Assembly: GCA_964432995.1 (NCBI GenBank)
Contig: CAYSPU010000141.1
Location: 1-15,675, forward strand
DNA from: CAYSPU01 sp964432995
Lineage (GTDB): Bacteria; Verrucomicrobiota; Verrucomicrobiia; Limisphaerales; JAHDYP01
DNA: 15,675 nt
Direction of reading: 5' to 3'
Part shown: one piece after another, positions 1 through 9,157 of the stretch
Position numbering within the stretch: position 1 is the first letter of the stretch
Layout: each line of letters starts with the position of its first letter
Notes under the pieces: model-generated
What the model saw: only the letters and a program-made list of their open reading frames with translations
What the model was told of the DNA's origin: nothing
Databases searched by the model: none
Translations under genes and position numbers: made by a program

Positions 1-9
1 ATCCTGCAG

Positions 10-159
10 ACGCCCCAACTTCAACTGGCGGGCGCAGGGACAAGAGACCGACACTTCGAGCAGGCCCTTTGCGGTTCTCTGCGGCCTTCTGTTCCAAACC
101 CCGAAGCAATGAGTTCCACGGCTTTGGTTCTGAACAGAAGCACGCAGAGAACCGCAAAG
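10..159. repeat. 150-bp interspersed repeat, copy 1, with internal inverted repeat
   Basis: This stretch aligns without gaps to 9641-9790, with 9 differences in 150 bases by my count (about 94% identity). Inside it, 67-94 and 132-159 form a 28-bp inverted repeat with two mismatches around a 37-base loop; the outer arm begins CTTTGCGGTTCTCTGCG. Transcribed from either strand it would fold into a long hairpin. No transposase or reading frame with protein character is present. It looks like a MITE-like or REP-like non-autonomous element. It starts near the window edge, so the left boundary may be incomplete. Confidence 0.9.
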
Positions 160-198
160 GAACTGGTCGAGCGCCCGGGCTTGGTCTCACGGCCAGGG

Positions 199-234
199 GC
201 ATCCTCCTTGCACATCCCATCGTGTGAAGGATGC
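199..234 (-). terminator. Weak hairpin just downstream of the P-domain gene
   Basis: GCAT at 199-202 pairs with ATGC at 231-234, and CCTTgCACA (206-214) pairs with TGTGAAGG (223-230), with a one-base and a three-base bulge. It begins four bases beyond the stop codon of the minus-strand gene. There is no following U tract, so it is not a convincing intrinsic terminator; it could be a processing or 3'-end-protecting structure, or chance. Confidence 0.25.
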
Positions 235-237
235 GGC

Positions 238-912
238 TTAGGGCATCGCTCCTTGTCTTCGGCGTCGGGCGAGCAAGAGAAGGCCAACGCAGCACAAGGC
301 GGCAGGCAAAAGCCCCGGAGCCAGCTCCGGCACGATTTGGCTGGAGCTCTCAATCTCGAGGCCCCAACTCTTGAGGGACATCTCGGCTCCGCCGGAAACG
401 TCCGCGAGGAACAGGATCCATTCACCGTTCGGGTCGAGCCCCCGAAACGAAGAGAGCATGGCCCCTCGGGTGTCACTGGCGAGGACGTCGTCCGGATCCA
501 TCGCGCGACCGTCCGGCGACCATGTCCCCGTGAGGGTCGCACCCGACCCGGCGGCGGCACCGTGAATGTCCGATTCCGTGTCGTCAAACCACACCTGCAG
601 CCCGGAGGCGTCAGAGCCATAGTCATTCTGGGCATCCCGGCCGGGGCGATTCAAGAGCACACTGTGGACGCCCTCGTGCTGCAAGGTCACGAAGAGATCA
701 CCCACCCACCCGTCCACACCCGAGATATCGAGGTAGACTCGGAGGCCGGTGATTTGGCCAATCGAGGTGTCCACGTTGAGTGTGTGGGCAACGCCGACCC
801 CAGTGTCGTCCGGGATCAGCATCCCGTCGGCCCCGAACTCCGAGAACGTGAAGTTGGCCGCTGAGGCGGAAAGCGCCAGGGCACTGCAGGCGGCGATCAA
901 GAGTCGTTTCAT
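238..912 (-). CDS. Exported P-domain protein with PEP-CTERM-like C-terminal anchor
   Basis: A 224-residue protein. It starts with a signal peptide (MKRLLIAACSALALSASA, residues 1-18). Residues 45-188 resemble the P/Homo B domain of proprotein convertases (ITGLRVYLDISG, GWVGDLFVTLQHEG, NGEWILFLADVSGG, SLKSWGLEI). The C-terminus has the tripartite form of exosortase substrates: VPELAPG (194-200), a hydrophobic helix (201-215) and RRRR (216-219). The motif is VPEL instead of the usual VPEP, so exosortase recognition is uncertain. P-domains normally sit beside a subtilase catalytic domain; here there is none. I chose the ATG at 912 because the longer frame (to 999) would overlap the upstream gene and hide the signal peptide. 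I see no clear Shine-Dalgarno. The start lies 34 bp after the stop of the giant gene, so co-transcription is likely. A surface-bound beta-sandwich is the probable role. Confidence 0.88.
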   Translation of the reverse strand: MKRLLIAACSALALSASAANFTFSEFGADGMLIPDDTGVGVAHTLNVDTSIGQITGLRVYLDISGVDGWVGDLFVTLQHEGVHSVLLNRPGRDAQNDYGSDASGLQVWFDDTESDIHGAAAGSGATLTGTWSPDGRAMDPDDVLASDTRGAMLSSFRGLDPNGEWILFLADVSGGAEMSLKSWGLEIESSSQIVPELAPGLLPAALCCVGLLLLARRRRQGAMP

Positions 913-946
913 GGTAACAAGTGTCCGAGGTGGGTAAAGCGGCAGG

Positions 947-3900
947 TCATTGCTCGAGGATTCGGTAGAATCCAGTACCGGAGGGATCGTCGTCCTCAAA
1001 CTCCATCAGTCCGGTGGGACCGGCCGTCAGCAACCGGTGGTCCATCCATCCGTTCGGGTCATCCAGCGTCGGGGCCTTCTGGAGGATGTATGTCCGCCCC
1101 GGGATCCCCACGAACCGGATCTTAAGGGTGCCCGCCTCCAGTTGAGGTAGCGGCAGTGCCGGGGGCGCCGATTCGATCCGCACCGCCACCGATCCCGTGT
1201 CGATGGAACCGTCGGCGGCCCGAATAGTGTAGCCGACGGTATCGTCGCCGCTCAGGCCGGCGGGGGGCGTGTAGAGGAACCAGCCGTTCCCCAGGCTGCT
1301 CAAAGTACCCCCGTTCACGCCCGTGGCGGAAAGCCCGACCAGGCTCAACGGACCCGCGCCACCGTCGTTGCGCAACAACTGGGCGCCGCTGAACTTCACG
1401 GTCTGCCCCGGACGCCGCACAACGACATCGTCGATGGCCGTGGCGGCGTCGATGATCGTGAGAGTCGCCGTTGTCTGCGCCCCCAGAAGAGCACCTGGCG
1501 GCGCGCCGGCCCCCAGGGCGAGTTCGAGCTGGACGGTCTCCGCGCCCTCGATGAAATCGTCGCGCACGACCGGGATGATCACCTTCCGCCCCACGCTGCC
1601 TGGAGCGAAGGTGACCGTGACCTGGGTCGCGACGAAGTCCGCCCCAGCCTCGGCCGTGCCCGCAGAAGGCGTGACGATCAGGCTGACCTCGCCGCTGGTG
1701 CCGTCTTGCCGGACGATCCCGACCTCGGCAATGGCCTTGCCATCCTCGCGCACGGTGAACGCCGCTCCGCTGAAGGCGAAGGTGCCCACCTGGTCGTCGT
1801 CCGCGATGGTCAGCGTCGCAGCAGAGATTGCCCCAAGCTGTTCGGTCCCGCTGACGCCCAGTGTCAACCCAACGGTCTCGTCGCCCTCGGCATCTTCGTC
1901 CTGCCGGATCACCAAGGCCAGGTTCAGCGTCTGGCTCGTCTGGAACGGAGCAAACGTCACGCTGACGGAACCAGCACTGTAATCCTGGCCTGCCGTGGCC
2001 GTGTCCCCATCGAACCTCACCGTCTCCACCGTCGCCACCGTGGTCCCGGAGGTGTCTCCAGTGCGGATCACCGTGATCCCCTCGATGTTCACGCCGTCCT
2101 CGCGCACGCGGAAGTCGGGCCGACCGAAGGACACGGTGGTCGGAGCGTTCGCCGGCGGCGGCTCGGCGAGCGTGCCGACCGGAGCCGACTGGACCTGTTC
2201 CGTCAACTGCTCACTGGTGTTGGCGTAGAGCACATCCTCGATCGTGACGTTCCCTTGCCCCGAGGCGAGGTCGGCCAAGTCATCGGCCGCCTCGGCCTGA
2301 GCCACCACCTGGACCTGGGTGATCTGCCCGATCGCCACCAACATGGCCTGCGGGTCCGTCGTGGACTGTTGCCGGGCAGTCTCGGCGATCTCTTCTTTGA
2401 CCGCGTTAACCTCGGCAATCACCGTGGCCGCGGCCTGCACGACGTCGGCGTCCAGGGCGAGAGACCCTGAGGTTTGGCTTTCGACGATTCCCGCGGACGC
2501 AGTGACGATGCTGCTGACCACCGCTGTTTGGGCAAGGTTGACCTGGCTGTTGGCATTGGCCTGGGCCCGGACCTCACTGGCCAGGGCCGCGGTCACGCTC
2601 TGTGCCGCCTGTTCCCGAGTGACACCCGCGCCGGCGACCGAGGCCGCAGACTCCAGCATGGCGCTGACCTGCACGATGGTGTCCTGGACCTTGGCGGCGG
2701 CGCTCATCACCGCCGCCGCGTTGGCGTCGTTCAACACCGCAGCCTGGATCGGATCGTAGTGCTGCAGCGGGACCTCGGGCGGCAGGTTCAGCGCTTTCTG
2801 CAGATCAGCCTCGGCCTTCTGCAAGTCGGCGGCGGCCCCCTGCTGCGCGACGATTTCCGAGAGTAGCGTCGTGAGGGGGCTGACCACCGTGGCCCCGGGC
2901 GGGGCGGTCAGGGGCGTCTTCAGCGCGAGACCCGTGGCAATGTCCACTCCTCCCGTCAGGACCAACCGGCCCTCGGCAAGATCCAACCGGCCGTTCTGGT
3001 TCAGGTCGAACGTAGTGAGCGGCACGTTGAGCGTGAACCGGCCGACGTTGTCGGTGGTCGTCGACGGCTCACCGGCATCTCGCGTGCCGTTCCGGTTCGC
3101 ATCGAAGAACACCGTCGCGCCCGCGATGTAACCGTCCAGGCCCTGGCCGCTCAGGGGCAGGGTCTCTGCTACCGTCAGTTGGAGGGAGGCCGAGCTGCCC
3201 TGGAGGTCCGTGTCGGAGACGGAGACCGTGAGCTGGACCACACCGGTGGCGCCCGCACTGGGAGTCATGGTCAGCAGCCGCTCCGCCCCGGTGCCGGAAA
3301 TCGAGATGGCGGAGTTGGGAAGCAGTGTCTGGTCGCTGGAAACAGCGGTCACGATCAACTGGTCGACCGGCGTCTCCGCATCGGCCACCCCAAAGGTGGT
3401 GCTCACCTCGACGCCCGACGCAGTCACCAGCGTCGCCGGCAATCCGCCGATCACGGGCTGTCCGCTGTTCTGCGGGGTGTAAGTGACCTGAACGCCCCGA
3501 GACAGCAATCCCTGAATGACCGTTTCGGCCGGAGATCCCACCGTCAGATTCAGGAAGTTGTTCTCCAGCCAGGCATATTGCAGCTTCGGCAGCCCGGCCA
3601 AGACGTTAATGTCCGTCAACAGGTTCCGCACCAGCGCAACCTGCGTCAGCTCCGTCAACGACGCGAACGGGCTCAGATCCGTCAAACCGCAGTCGTAGAT
3701 GTGAAGCCCCTGCAGCCACGTCATCGAACCCAGCGTCGCCCAGTCGGAAGCCATCGTCCGATTGAACCCGACGGATGTCAGCTTCGGCATCTGGGTCAGC
3801 GGGAGAAGGCTGTCGATGGTCGTGTGGCCCACGGTGAGGTAGCGCAGCTTGGGGCTGCCGACCAGCGGGCTCAAGTCCTGCACCGGGTTGTCACCATCGA

Positions 3901-6900
3901 CCGCCAGGGTCTCGAGGCTGGGCAGGTTCCGGAAGGGCGTGAGATCGCTAATGAGATTGTCCCCCAGGTAAGCCTCCCGCAACCGCACCAGACCCTGCAG
4001 GACCGTGGCGTCACTGAAACCGCAACTGAACAACCGGAGTTCCCCCAGATTGGACAGCAGACCCAGCGGGCTCCAGTTGACCACGAGACTGTTGTTCAAC
4101 TGGAGGGAGTAGAGGTTGACGGCGTTCTCAAGACCGGTGAGGTTCTGGACATTCTGGGCCGCAAGGTACTGGAGCCGCAGCATGTCCCGACGCGTGATGT
4201 CGCCCGTCGCCATGCTCAGGCTCTGGCGGATCGCCGCCTCGAGGTTCGCGTCCGGGATGGTCACGACCCCGTCCACCAGCACGGTGAGAGTGGCCGCCAG
4301 ACTGGTTGCGGAGCCCTTGCTGTTGGTAACCACCGCGCGGTACTCGCCCTGGTTGGCCGCCGTGACGTTGTTCACCGTCAGATTCCAACTCGTGGCTCCC
4401 GGCAGGTCAGACCCGTTCCACTGCCACTGCACCGTTTGCGGCCAGGCCCCGTCCGTGGACACCCAGAACGACGCCGTTTCTCCCTCAAACACCGCCACGC
4501 TGCGCGGCTGCTGCGTGATCACCGGCTCCCCGGAGAGCACCGTGACCGTGATGGAAGGACTCAAAACGCTGCCCGCGGAATTGCTCACCCGGACCCGGTA
4601 TTCACCGGCGTCGGAGAACTCGACCGGACCCTTGCGCAGAGCCTGGTCCGTCGCGCCCGGAATCTCGACGCCTTCATACAGCCACTGGTAGGTGAACGAC
4701 TCGGTGCCGCTCGGCTGCACGAAAAGGGTAAGCCAGCCACCCTCGTAGGCCGTCCGGCTGGTCTCGATCCACGGAATGCTCGGCGCCACCGGATCGACCA
4801 CGGCCAACGTGGCGTCCTGGCTTCGGATCGAGCCGAGCGGGTTGCGGACTTCGACGGCGTATTCTCCCGCGTCCGCGTCCTGCGCCACGGCGATGGAGTA
4901 GGTGGCATTCGTGGCCCCGGCGATCGGGGCGTTATCGTGATACCACTGGAACTCCGTCCCCACATAATGCCCGACGTCCAGCGTGATGGAGGATCCGCGA
5001 CCCGCCGTGCGGGAGGCTGGCTGCATGGTAATCTGCGGCGGGCCGTATTGCGGGAGATAGCTGACCCCCACTCCTCTTTGCAGCAAGGCATCGATGACTT
5101 GCTGAGATGCTGAGCCCGGGGTGACATCAAGGAAGTTGTGGTAGATGCTGACCTGCTGCAGCAGGGGCAGGTCGACGAGCACGGACACGTCAGTAATCCG
5201 GTTCCCGACAAAGAAAACATACCGGAGTCCAGACAGGTTCTCGAGCGCGGAGAGGTCATTCACACGACACGAATCGCCGCAGATGTTCTGGAGATGGACG
5301 AGCGCCCGGACCGGCTCGAGGTTGGCGATGGGATTCCCATAGAACTGCAGGTCCCGGAGGTTCGGCATCCCCGAGACAACCCCGATGTCGGTCACTCCGT
5401 TATTGGGGAAGTTGAACGTCATGAGGTTGACCAAGCGCGAGAACACGCTCAAGTTCACGATTTGGCAATCGGCAACCGTCAAACTCTGGAGGGCGGTCAG
5501 GCCATAGACGGGCGACAGGTCCACGCCTCGGCAGGTTTGCAGGTACAGATTCCGCAGCGCGGGCAGATGGGCCACGGGGTTCAGGTCAACGTTGGTCAAG
5601 GTGCCCACTGACAACTGGCTGAGGTGCGGGAGAGCGAGCAACGGCTCCAGGGACTGCACCGGATTCTGTCCGGCAAGCAGGGTTTCCAGAGTGCTCCGCG
5701 TGGCAACCGGACCCAGGTCCGCGATATGGTTTCTCTCCACATTCAAGAAGCGCAGTCTGGCCAGGGCCGAGAGGTCCGGAAGGCTGGTCAGCCCGCAGTC
5801 GTAAAGGAATAACCACTCCAAATTGACCAGGGAACTCAGCGAACTCAGATCGGTGACACCCGTACCTCCCAATTCCAGGTAACGCAGATTGGGCAACCCG
5901 CTCAACGCCGCAGTATTGGTCAGCGGATTGCCCACGAGGAACAGATGTTCCAGGTTCATCGCCGCCTCGAGCCCCGTCAGGTCTTGAATGTTGCGCCACC
6001 CAGCGTTCAGGGCCGTGAGCGTCAGCATGTCGAACTCGGTGATGTCACCCGTTGGCTTGTTCAGTTGCTCGCGAAGGACCGTAACGAGGTTGGCATCCGC
6101 GAACGCCACGGGGGTATCGTCGACAACAGTGAGGGTAGCCTCCTGGCTGAGGGAGGAGCCGAGGGCGTTGGAGACTTCGACCTGGTAGCGGCCGGCTTGG
6201 GCTTGCTGGACGTTGACGAGCGTCAGCGTGGCGCTGGTCTGGCCGTCCAGCGGCTCGTCGTTGTGCCTCCATTGATAGGCGGTCGCTCCGCTCGCTCCCA
6301 CGCTGAAGGTGACGGTGGAACCGGCCCGGGCCGACTGCGATATCGGCTGGTGGTAGATCGAGGGAGCCGTCTGCTGGTTCTCGTAAGAAACCCAGGTCCC
6401 GCGATATTGCAGGGTCTGGATCACCGACAGGGCGGCGGAACCTGCAGACACATCGAGCACGTTCATGTCCAGGAAGACCGTCCACAGGTCGAGTCCAGCC
6501 AACGCGTCGATGTTGGTGAGGAGGTTGCCACTGAGATTGACCTGCTTGAGTCTCGTGAGCCCCGAGAGGGCAGTGATGTTGGTCAACGCACAGGAGTCGG
6601 CATCCAGGTAGGTCAAGAGCGTCAGCGTGCTCAGCGCGTCGAGGTTGCCAACCGGGTTCCCGGTCATCCGCAGGTCTTCGAGCAACGGCATGGAGGCGAC
6701 CGCGGCGATGTCGGTGATGCCGTTTTCCTGGATGCCCAAGTTGCGGAGGCCGGTGAGATTGGAGAAAGCGCTCAGGCTGTCGAGGCTGCAGGAGTAAAGC
6801 TGGAGGTCCTCGAGGCTCGTCAGCATGGTCACCGGCGTCCAATCGGAAACGGTGCATTTCCTGAAGGCAAGGCTACGGAGCACCGGCAGACCGTTGAGGA

Positions 6901-9157
6901 CTTCCAGGCCGGTGACGGCGGCGGGCTGGCCCAGGTCGGCGGATCCGACACCCAAACCGGTCAGCTTGGTGAGAGGCCCCAGCGCGGTCAGGTCGTACGT
7001 GGGGCTGCTCCCCAGATACAGGCTCAGGCTCTCGAGGTTCACCAGTCCCGAGATCGGGCTGAGGTTGTCGATGCGGTCTTGGTTCACCAGCGAAAGCACG
7101 CGGAGCCCGGACAGCGAACTGAGGAAACCGAGTTCCGTCAGGTTGCAGCCTTGCAGGTAGAGGCTCTGCAGATTCACGAGTTGGGACAGCGGGTCGAAGT
7201 CGGCAAGGTTGATCTCGAGCAGCCACAGCTCCGTCAGGGCAGGAATGGTGGTGAGAGGTTGGATACTAGTGAGGGGCAGGTCCCGGAGAAAGAGGCTGGT
7301 CAGGTGCGGCAAGCTGGACAACGGCGCCAGATTGGCGACTTGCTCGAAGCGCAGGTCGACCCGGACAAGGTTGGTGGCGGCTTCGATGCCGGACAGGCTG
7401 GTGATGCCTCGACTGCTACTCGTGAGGTTGGTGAGCGACAGGAGATCGCTGGTGCGCAAGGTGCCCGATGGCTTGGCGACGTGTTCGCGGACGACGGTTT
7501 CGAGGATCGGGTCCGGGAAGGTTACGAGCGGGTCCTCCAGCACGGTGAACGTGATGGTGGGACTGGTGGCGTCGCCGAGGCTGTTGGTGACGCGCAGAGA
7601 GAACTGGGCCCCGGAATCGGCGGCAGTGGGAGTCCAGGAGTACGTAGTGGCGATGGCCCCGGTGATAGGGTCAGCGCCCCGATACCATTGGCAGGTGAGC
7701 GGGGTCGACGCGTCCAGTTTGAAGCTCAGCAACAAGGGCCTGGCCTCGAACACGGTCCGCGTCTCGGCTTCGGCGAGGAACGTGGGCGCGCGCGGGTTGG
7801 CCACGTGAGGCAAGAGGTACTCGAGGGAAAGCGGGCGGTCCAGGGTGGCATCGGGCCACTGCCAGCCGACGGCGAAGTGATCACCGCCGCCGCCATCCTT
7901 GTGAAGCACTTCGAGGTAATAGGCCTGACCGGCCACGAGAGAAACGGGGGTCGACTGCTGGCCGGGTTCCCAATCCCAGGCGCGGGCAGCAGTCCAGCCC
8001 TCGACCCTGGCAAGGAGTTGGCGGTTGGCCGGCTGGTCGTCCGTGCTCAGCCACAACTGGGTCTGGTCGTCGCCGGCAGCCCAGAAAGTGTAGTTCCCGG
8101 TCTGCGGGGGAATCACGTAGGCCTGGACGCGACTGCCGTATTGATCGCCCTGATTCTCCGGGGTGGCCAAGACATCAGACAGCGGCACGACGCGTGTGTA
8201 GTCGTCAGGGAAGATCGCCGCACTGGTCAGAAACTCAATGAACCCGCCGGCAATTGGCTCATAAAAGACCCGGACGATTTCGCCCGGGATTTCCGGGGCC
8301 GGGAGCTGTCCAAGAACCGTCAGAGTGATGTCCGAGCTGATGGCATAGGTCTGGTCGACGCTGTTCGTGACCCGCAGGCTGAAGATGGCGCCGTGGTCGG
8401 CGAGCGTGGCGACGAGACTGTAGCCGGGGAACGTGGCGCCAGGAATCGGTTCCGTTCCCCGGTACCACTGGAATTGGAGCGGCGGGGAAGCGTCCAGCTT
8501 GGGACGGATCGAGACCGACCGGTCTTGCAGGACGGTGACGCCGGTCAGTTCGGAGGCGAAGCTCGGCGCCCGCGGGGTGCTGACATAGGGCAGGGTGTAG
8601 GCGAGCGGGATCACGCTCGGGTCGGCGGTCGAACCGGGCAACTTCCAGCCAACAGCGAGGTTCTCGCCGCCGTCCCCCTCCTTGTGCAGGGCTTCGAGGT
8701 AGTATGCCTGTCCTTGGACCAACGAAATCGGAGCCGACTGCTGGTTGAGTTCCTTCGTCCACTGGCGAGCGTCCGTCCAACTGGCGACAGATGCGATGAA
8801 GGTCGCATTGGCCGGGTTTTCGTCCGTACTCAGCCACAGTTCGGAACTATCGTCGCTCGCAACGTAGAACGTGTAGCTGCCCGTCTCCGGGGCGATCAGT
8901 TGCAGGCGAATGCGGCTTCCGAAGGCGTCGCCCAAACTGGCGGGAGCCTCGACGTTCTCCGTGAGCGGGATCACCCTCGTGGGATTGTCGGGGTAGGACG
9001 GATCATTCTTGAGATCGCCAACGGCCGTGCCGGGGATGCCGTCGTAGATGACCTGAACGATCTCCCCGGGGACCTCCTGCGGCAGGCCTTGGGCTGAGGT
9101 GAGAAGTGGAACGAGGAGTGAGGTGGCGAGGACAACCCCGCGATATAACAGTCGCAT
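947..9157 (-). CDS. Giant secreted PA14/Ig/LRR/Calx-beta mosaic protein
   Basis: 2736 residues. Order seen: signal peptide 1-22; PA14 ~30-190; Ig-like ~196-282; PA14 ~290-450; Ig-like ~456-540; LRR cassette 544-925; Ig-like ~930-1012; LRR cassette 1016-1367; three Ig-like ~1373-1627; LRR cassette 1631-1893; cadherin-like ~1900-1997; SdrB-like segment ~2004-2050; two EF-hand-type calcium loops (D2019-E2030, D2051-E2062); Ala/Gln-rich helical stretch ~2095-2330; Calx-beta ~2337-2455 and ~2456-2572; cadherin/VCBS-like ~2573-2663; C-terminal domain 2666-2736 ending FYRILEQ. The LRRs are internalin-like (L..L..L.L..N.I.D, ~22 residues). The two PA14 domains share AYYLE(A/V)LHK and AVGW. By family knowledge PA14 binds carbohydrate and Calx-beta binds calcium, so a large calcium-stabilised adhesin is inferred. 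I see no transmembrane helix or sorting motif at the C-terminus. The ATG at 9157 directly precedes the signal peptide; only a weak AGG lies upstream. Domain limits are approximate. Confidence 0.93.
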   Translation of the reverse strand: MRLLYRGVVLATSLLVPLLTSAQGLPQEVPGEIVQVIYDGIPGTAVGDLKNDPSYPDNPTRVIPLTENVEAPASLGDAFGSRIRLQLIAPETGSYTFYVASDDSSELWLSTDENPANATFIASVASWTDARQWTKELNQQSAPISLVQGQAYYLEALHKEGDGGENLAVGWKLPGSTADPSVIPLAYTLPYVSTPRAPSFASELTGVTVLQDRSVSIRPKLDASPPLQFQWYRGTEPIPGATFPGYSLVATLADHGAIFSLRVTNSVDQTYAISSDITLTVLGQLPAPEIPGEIVRVFYEPIAGGFIEFLTSAAIFPDDYTRVVPLSDVLATPENQGDQYGSRVQAYVIPPQTGNYTFWAAGDDQTQLWLSTDDQPANRQLLARVEGWTAARAWDWEPGQQSTPVSLVAGQAYYLEVLHKDGGGGDHFAVGWQWPDATLDRPLSLEYLLPHVANPRAPTFLAEAETRTVFEARPLLLSFKLDASTPLTCQWYRGADPITGAIATTYSWTPTAADSGAQFSLRVTNSLGDATSPTITFTVLEDPLVTFPDPILETVVREHVAKPSGTLRTSDLLSLTNLTSSSRGITSLSGIEAATNLVRVDLRFEQVANLAPLSSLPHLTSLFLRDLPLTSIQPLTTIPALTELWLLEINLADFDPLSQLVNLQSLYLQGCNLTELGFLSSLSGLRVLSLVNQDRIDNLSPISGLVNLESLSLYLGSSPTYDLTALGPLTKLTGLGVGSADLGQPAAVTGLEVLNGLPVLRSLAFRKCTVSDWTPVTMLTSLEDLQLYSCSLDSLSAFSNLTGLRNLGIQENGITDIAAVASMPLLEDLRMTGNPVGNLDALSTLTLLTYLDADSCALTNITALSGLTRLKQVNLSGNLLTNIDALAGLDLWTVFLDMNVLDVSAGSAALSVIQTLQYRGTWVSYENQQTAPSIYHQPISQSARAGSTVTFSVGASGATAYQWRHNDEPLDGQTSATLTLVNVQQAQAGRYQVEVSNALGSSLSQEATLTVVDDTPVAFADANLVTVLREQLNKPTGDITEFDMLTLTALNAGWRNIQDLTGLEAAMNLEHLFLVGNPLTNTAALSGLPNLRYLELGGTGVTDLSSLSSLVNLEWLFLYDCGLTSLPDLSALARLRFLNVERNHIADLGPVATRSTLETLLAGQNPVQSLEPLLALPHLSQLSVGTLTNVDLNPVAHLPALRNLYLQTCRGVDLSPVYGLTALQSLTVADCQIVNLSVFSRLVNLMTFNFPNNGVTDIGVVSGMPNLRDLQFYGNPIANLEPVRALVHLQNICGDSCRVNDLSALENLSGLRYVFFVGNRITDVSVLVDLPLLQQVSIYHNFLDVTPGSASQQVIDALLQRGVGVSYLPQYGPPQITMQPASRTAGRGSSITLDVGHYVGTEFQWYHDNAPIAGATNATYSIAVAQDADAGEYAVEVRNPLGSIRSQDATLAVVDPVAPSIPWIETSRTAYEGGWLTLFVQPSGTESFTYQWLYEGVEIPGATDQALRKGPVEFSDAGEYRVRVSNSAGSVLSPSITVTVLSGEPVITQQPRSVAVFEGETASFWVSTDGAWPQTVQWQWNGSDLPGATSWNLTVNNVTAANQGEYRAVVTNSKGSATSLAATLTVLVDGVVTIPDANLEAAIRQSLSMATGDITRRDMLRLQYLAAQNVQNLTGLENAVNLYSLQLNNSLVVNWSPLGLLSNLGELRLFSCGFSDATVLQGLVRLREAYLGDNLISDLTPFRNLPSLETLAVDGDNPVQDLSPLVGSPKLRYLTVGHTTIDSLLPLTQMPKLTSVGFNRTMASDWATLGSMTWLQGLHIYDCGLTDLSPFASLTELTQVALVRNLLTDINVLAGLPKLQYAWLENNFLNLTVGSPAETVIQGLLSRGVQVTYTPQNSGQPVIGGLPATLVTASGVEVSTTFGVADAETPVDQLIVTAVSSDQTLLPNSAISISGTGAERLLTMTPSAGATGVVQLTVSVSDTDLQGSSASLQLTVAETLPLSGQGLDGYIAGATVFFDANRNGTRDAGEPSTTTDNVGRFTLNVPLTTFDLNQNGRLDLAEGRLVLTGGVDIATGLALKTPLTAPPGATVVSPLTTLLSEIVAQQGAAADLQKAEADLQKALNLPPEVPLQHYDPIQAAVLNDANAAAVMSAAAKVQDTIVQVSAMLESAASVAGAGVTREQAAQSVTAALASEVRAQANANSQVNLAQTAVVSSIVTASAGIVESQTSGSLALDADVVQAAATVIAEVNAVKEEIAETARQQSTTDPQAMLVAIGQITQVQVVAQAEAADDLADLASGQGNVTIEDVLYANTSEQLTEQVQSAPVGTLAEPPPANAPTTVSFGRPDFRVREDGVNIEGITVIRTGDTSGTTVATVETVRFDGDTATAGQDYSAGSVSVTFAPFQTSQTLNLALVIRQDEDAEGDETVGLTLGVSGTEQLGAISAATLTIADDDQVGTFAFSGAAFTVREDGKAIAEVGIVRQDGTSGEVSLIVTPSAGTAEAGADFVATQVTVTFAPGSVGRKVIIPVVRDDFIEGAETVQLELALGAGAPPGALLGAQTTATLTIIDAATAIDDVVVRRPGQTVKFSGAQLLRNDGGAGPLSLVGLSATGVNGGTLSSLGNGWFLYTPPAGLSGDDTVGYTIRAADGSIDTGSVAVRIESAPPALPLPQLEAGTLKIRFVGIPGRTYILQKAPTLDDPNGWMDHRLLTAGPTGLMEFEDDDPSGTGFYRILEQ

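Noticed and set aside
913..999. A longer start for the P-domain protein at 999
   Set aside because: It would overlap the end of the giant gene and place 29 extra residues before a perfect signal peptide.
3179..5113. A 644-codon plus-strand open frame
   Set aside because: Same reason: an antisense shadow of the LRR/Ig region, arginine- and histidine-rich with no protein-like pattern.
5945..9097. A 1050-codon plus-strand open frame opposite the giant gene
   Set aside because: It is a mirror of the GC-rich coding strand. It is rich in R, G, Q, E and V with no recognisable domain or signal peptide, and the opposite strand has unmistakable PA14, Ig and LRR sequence.
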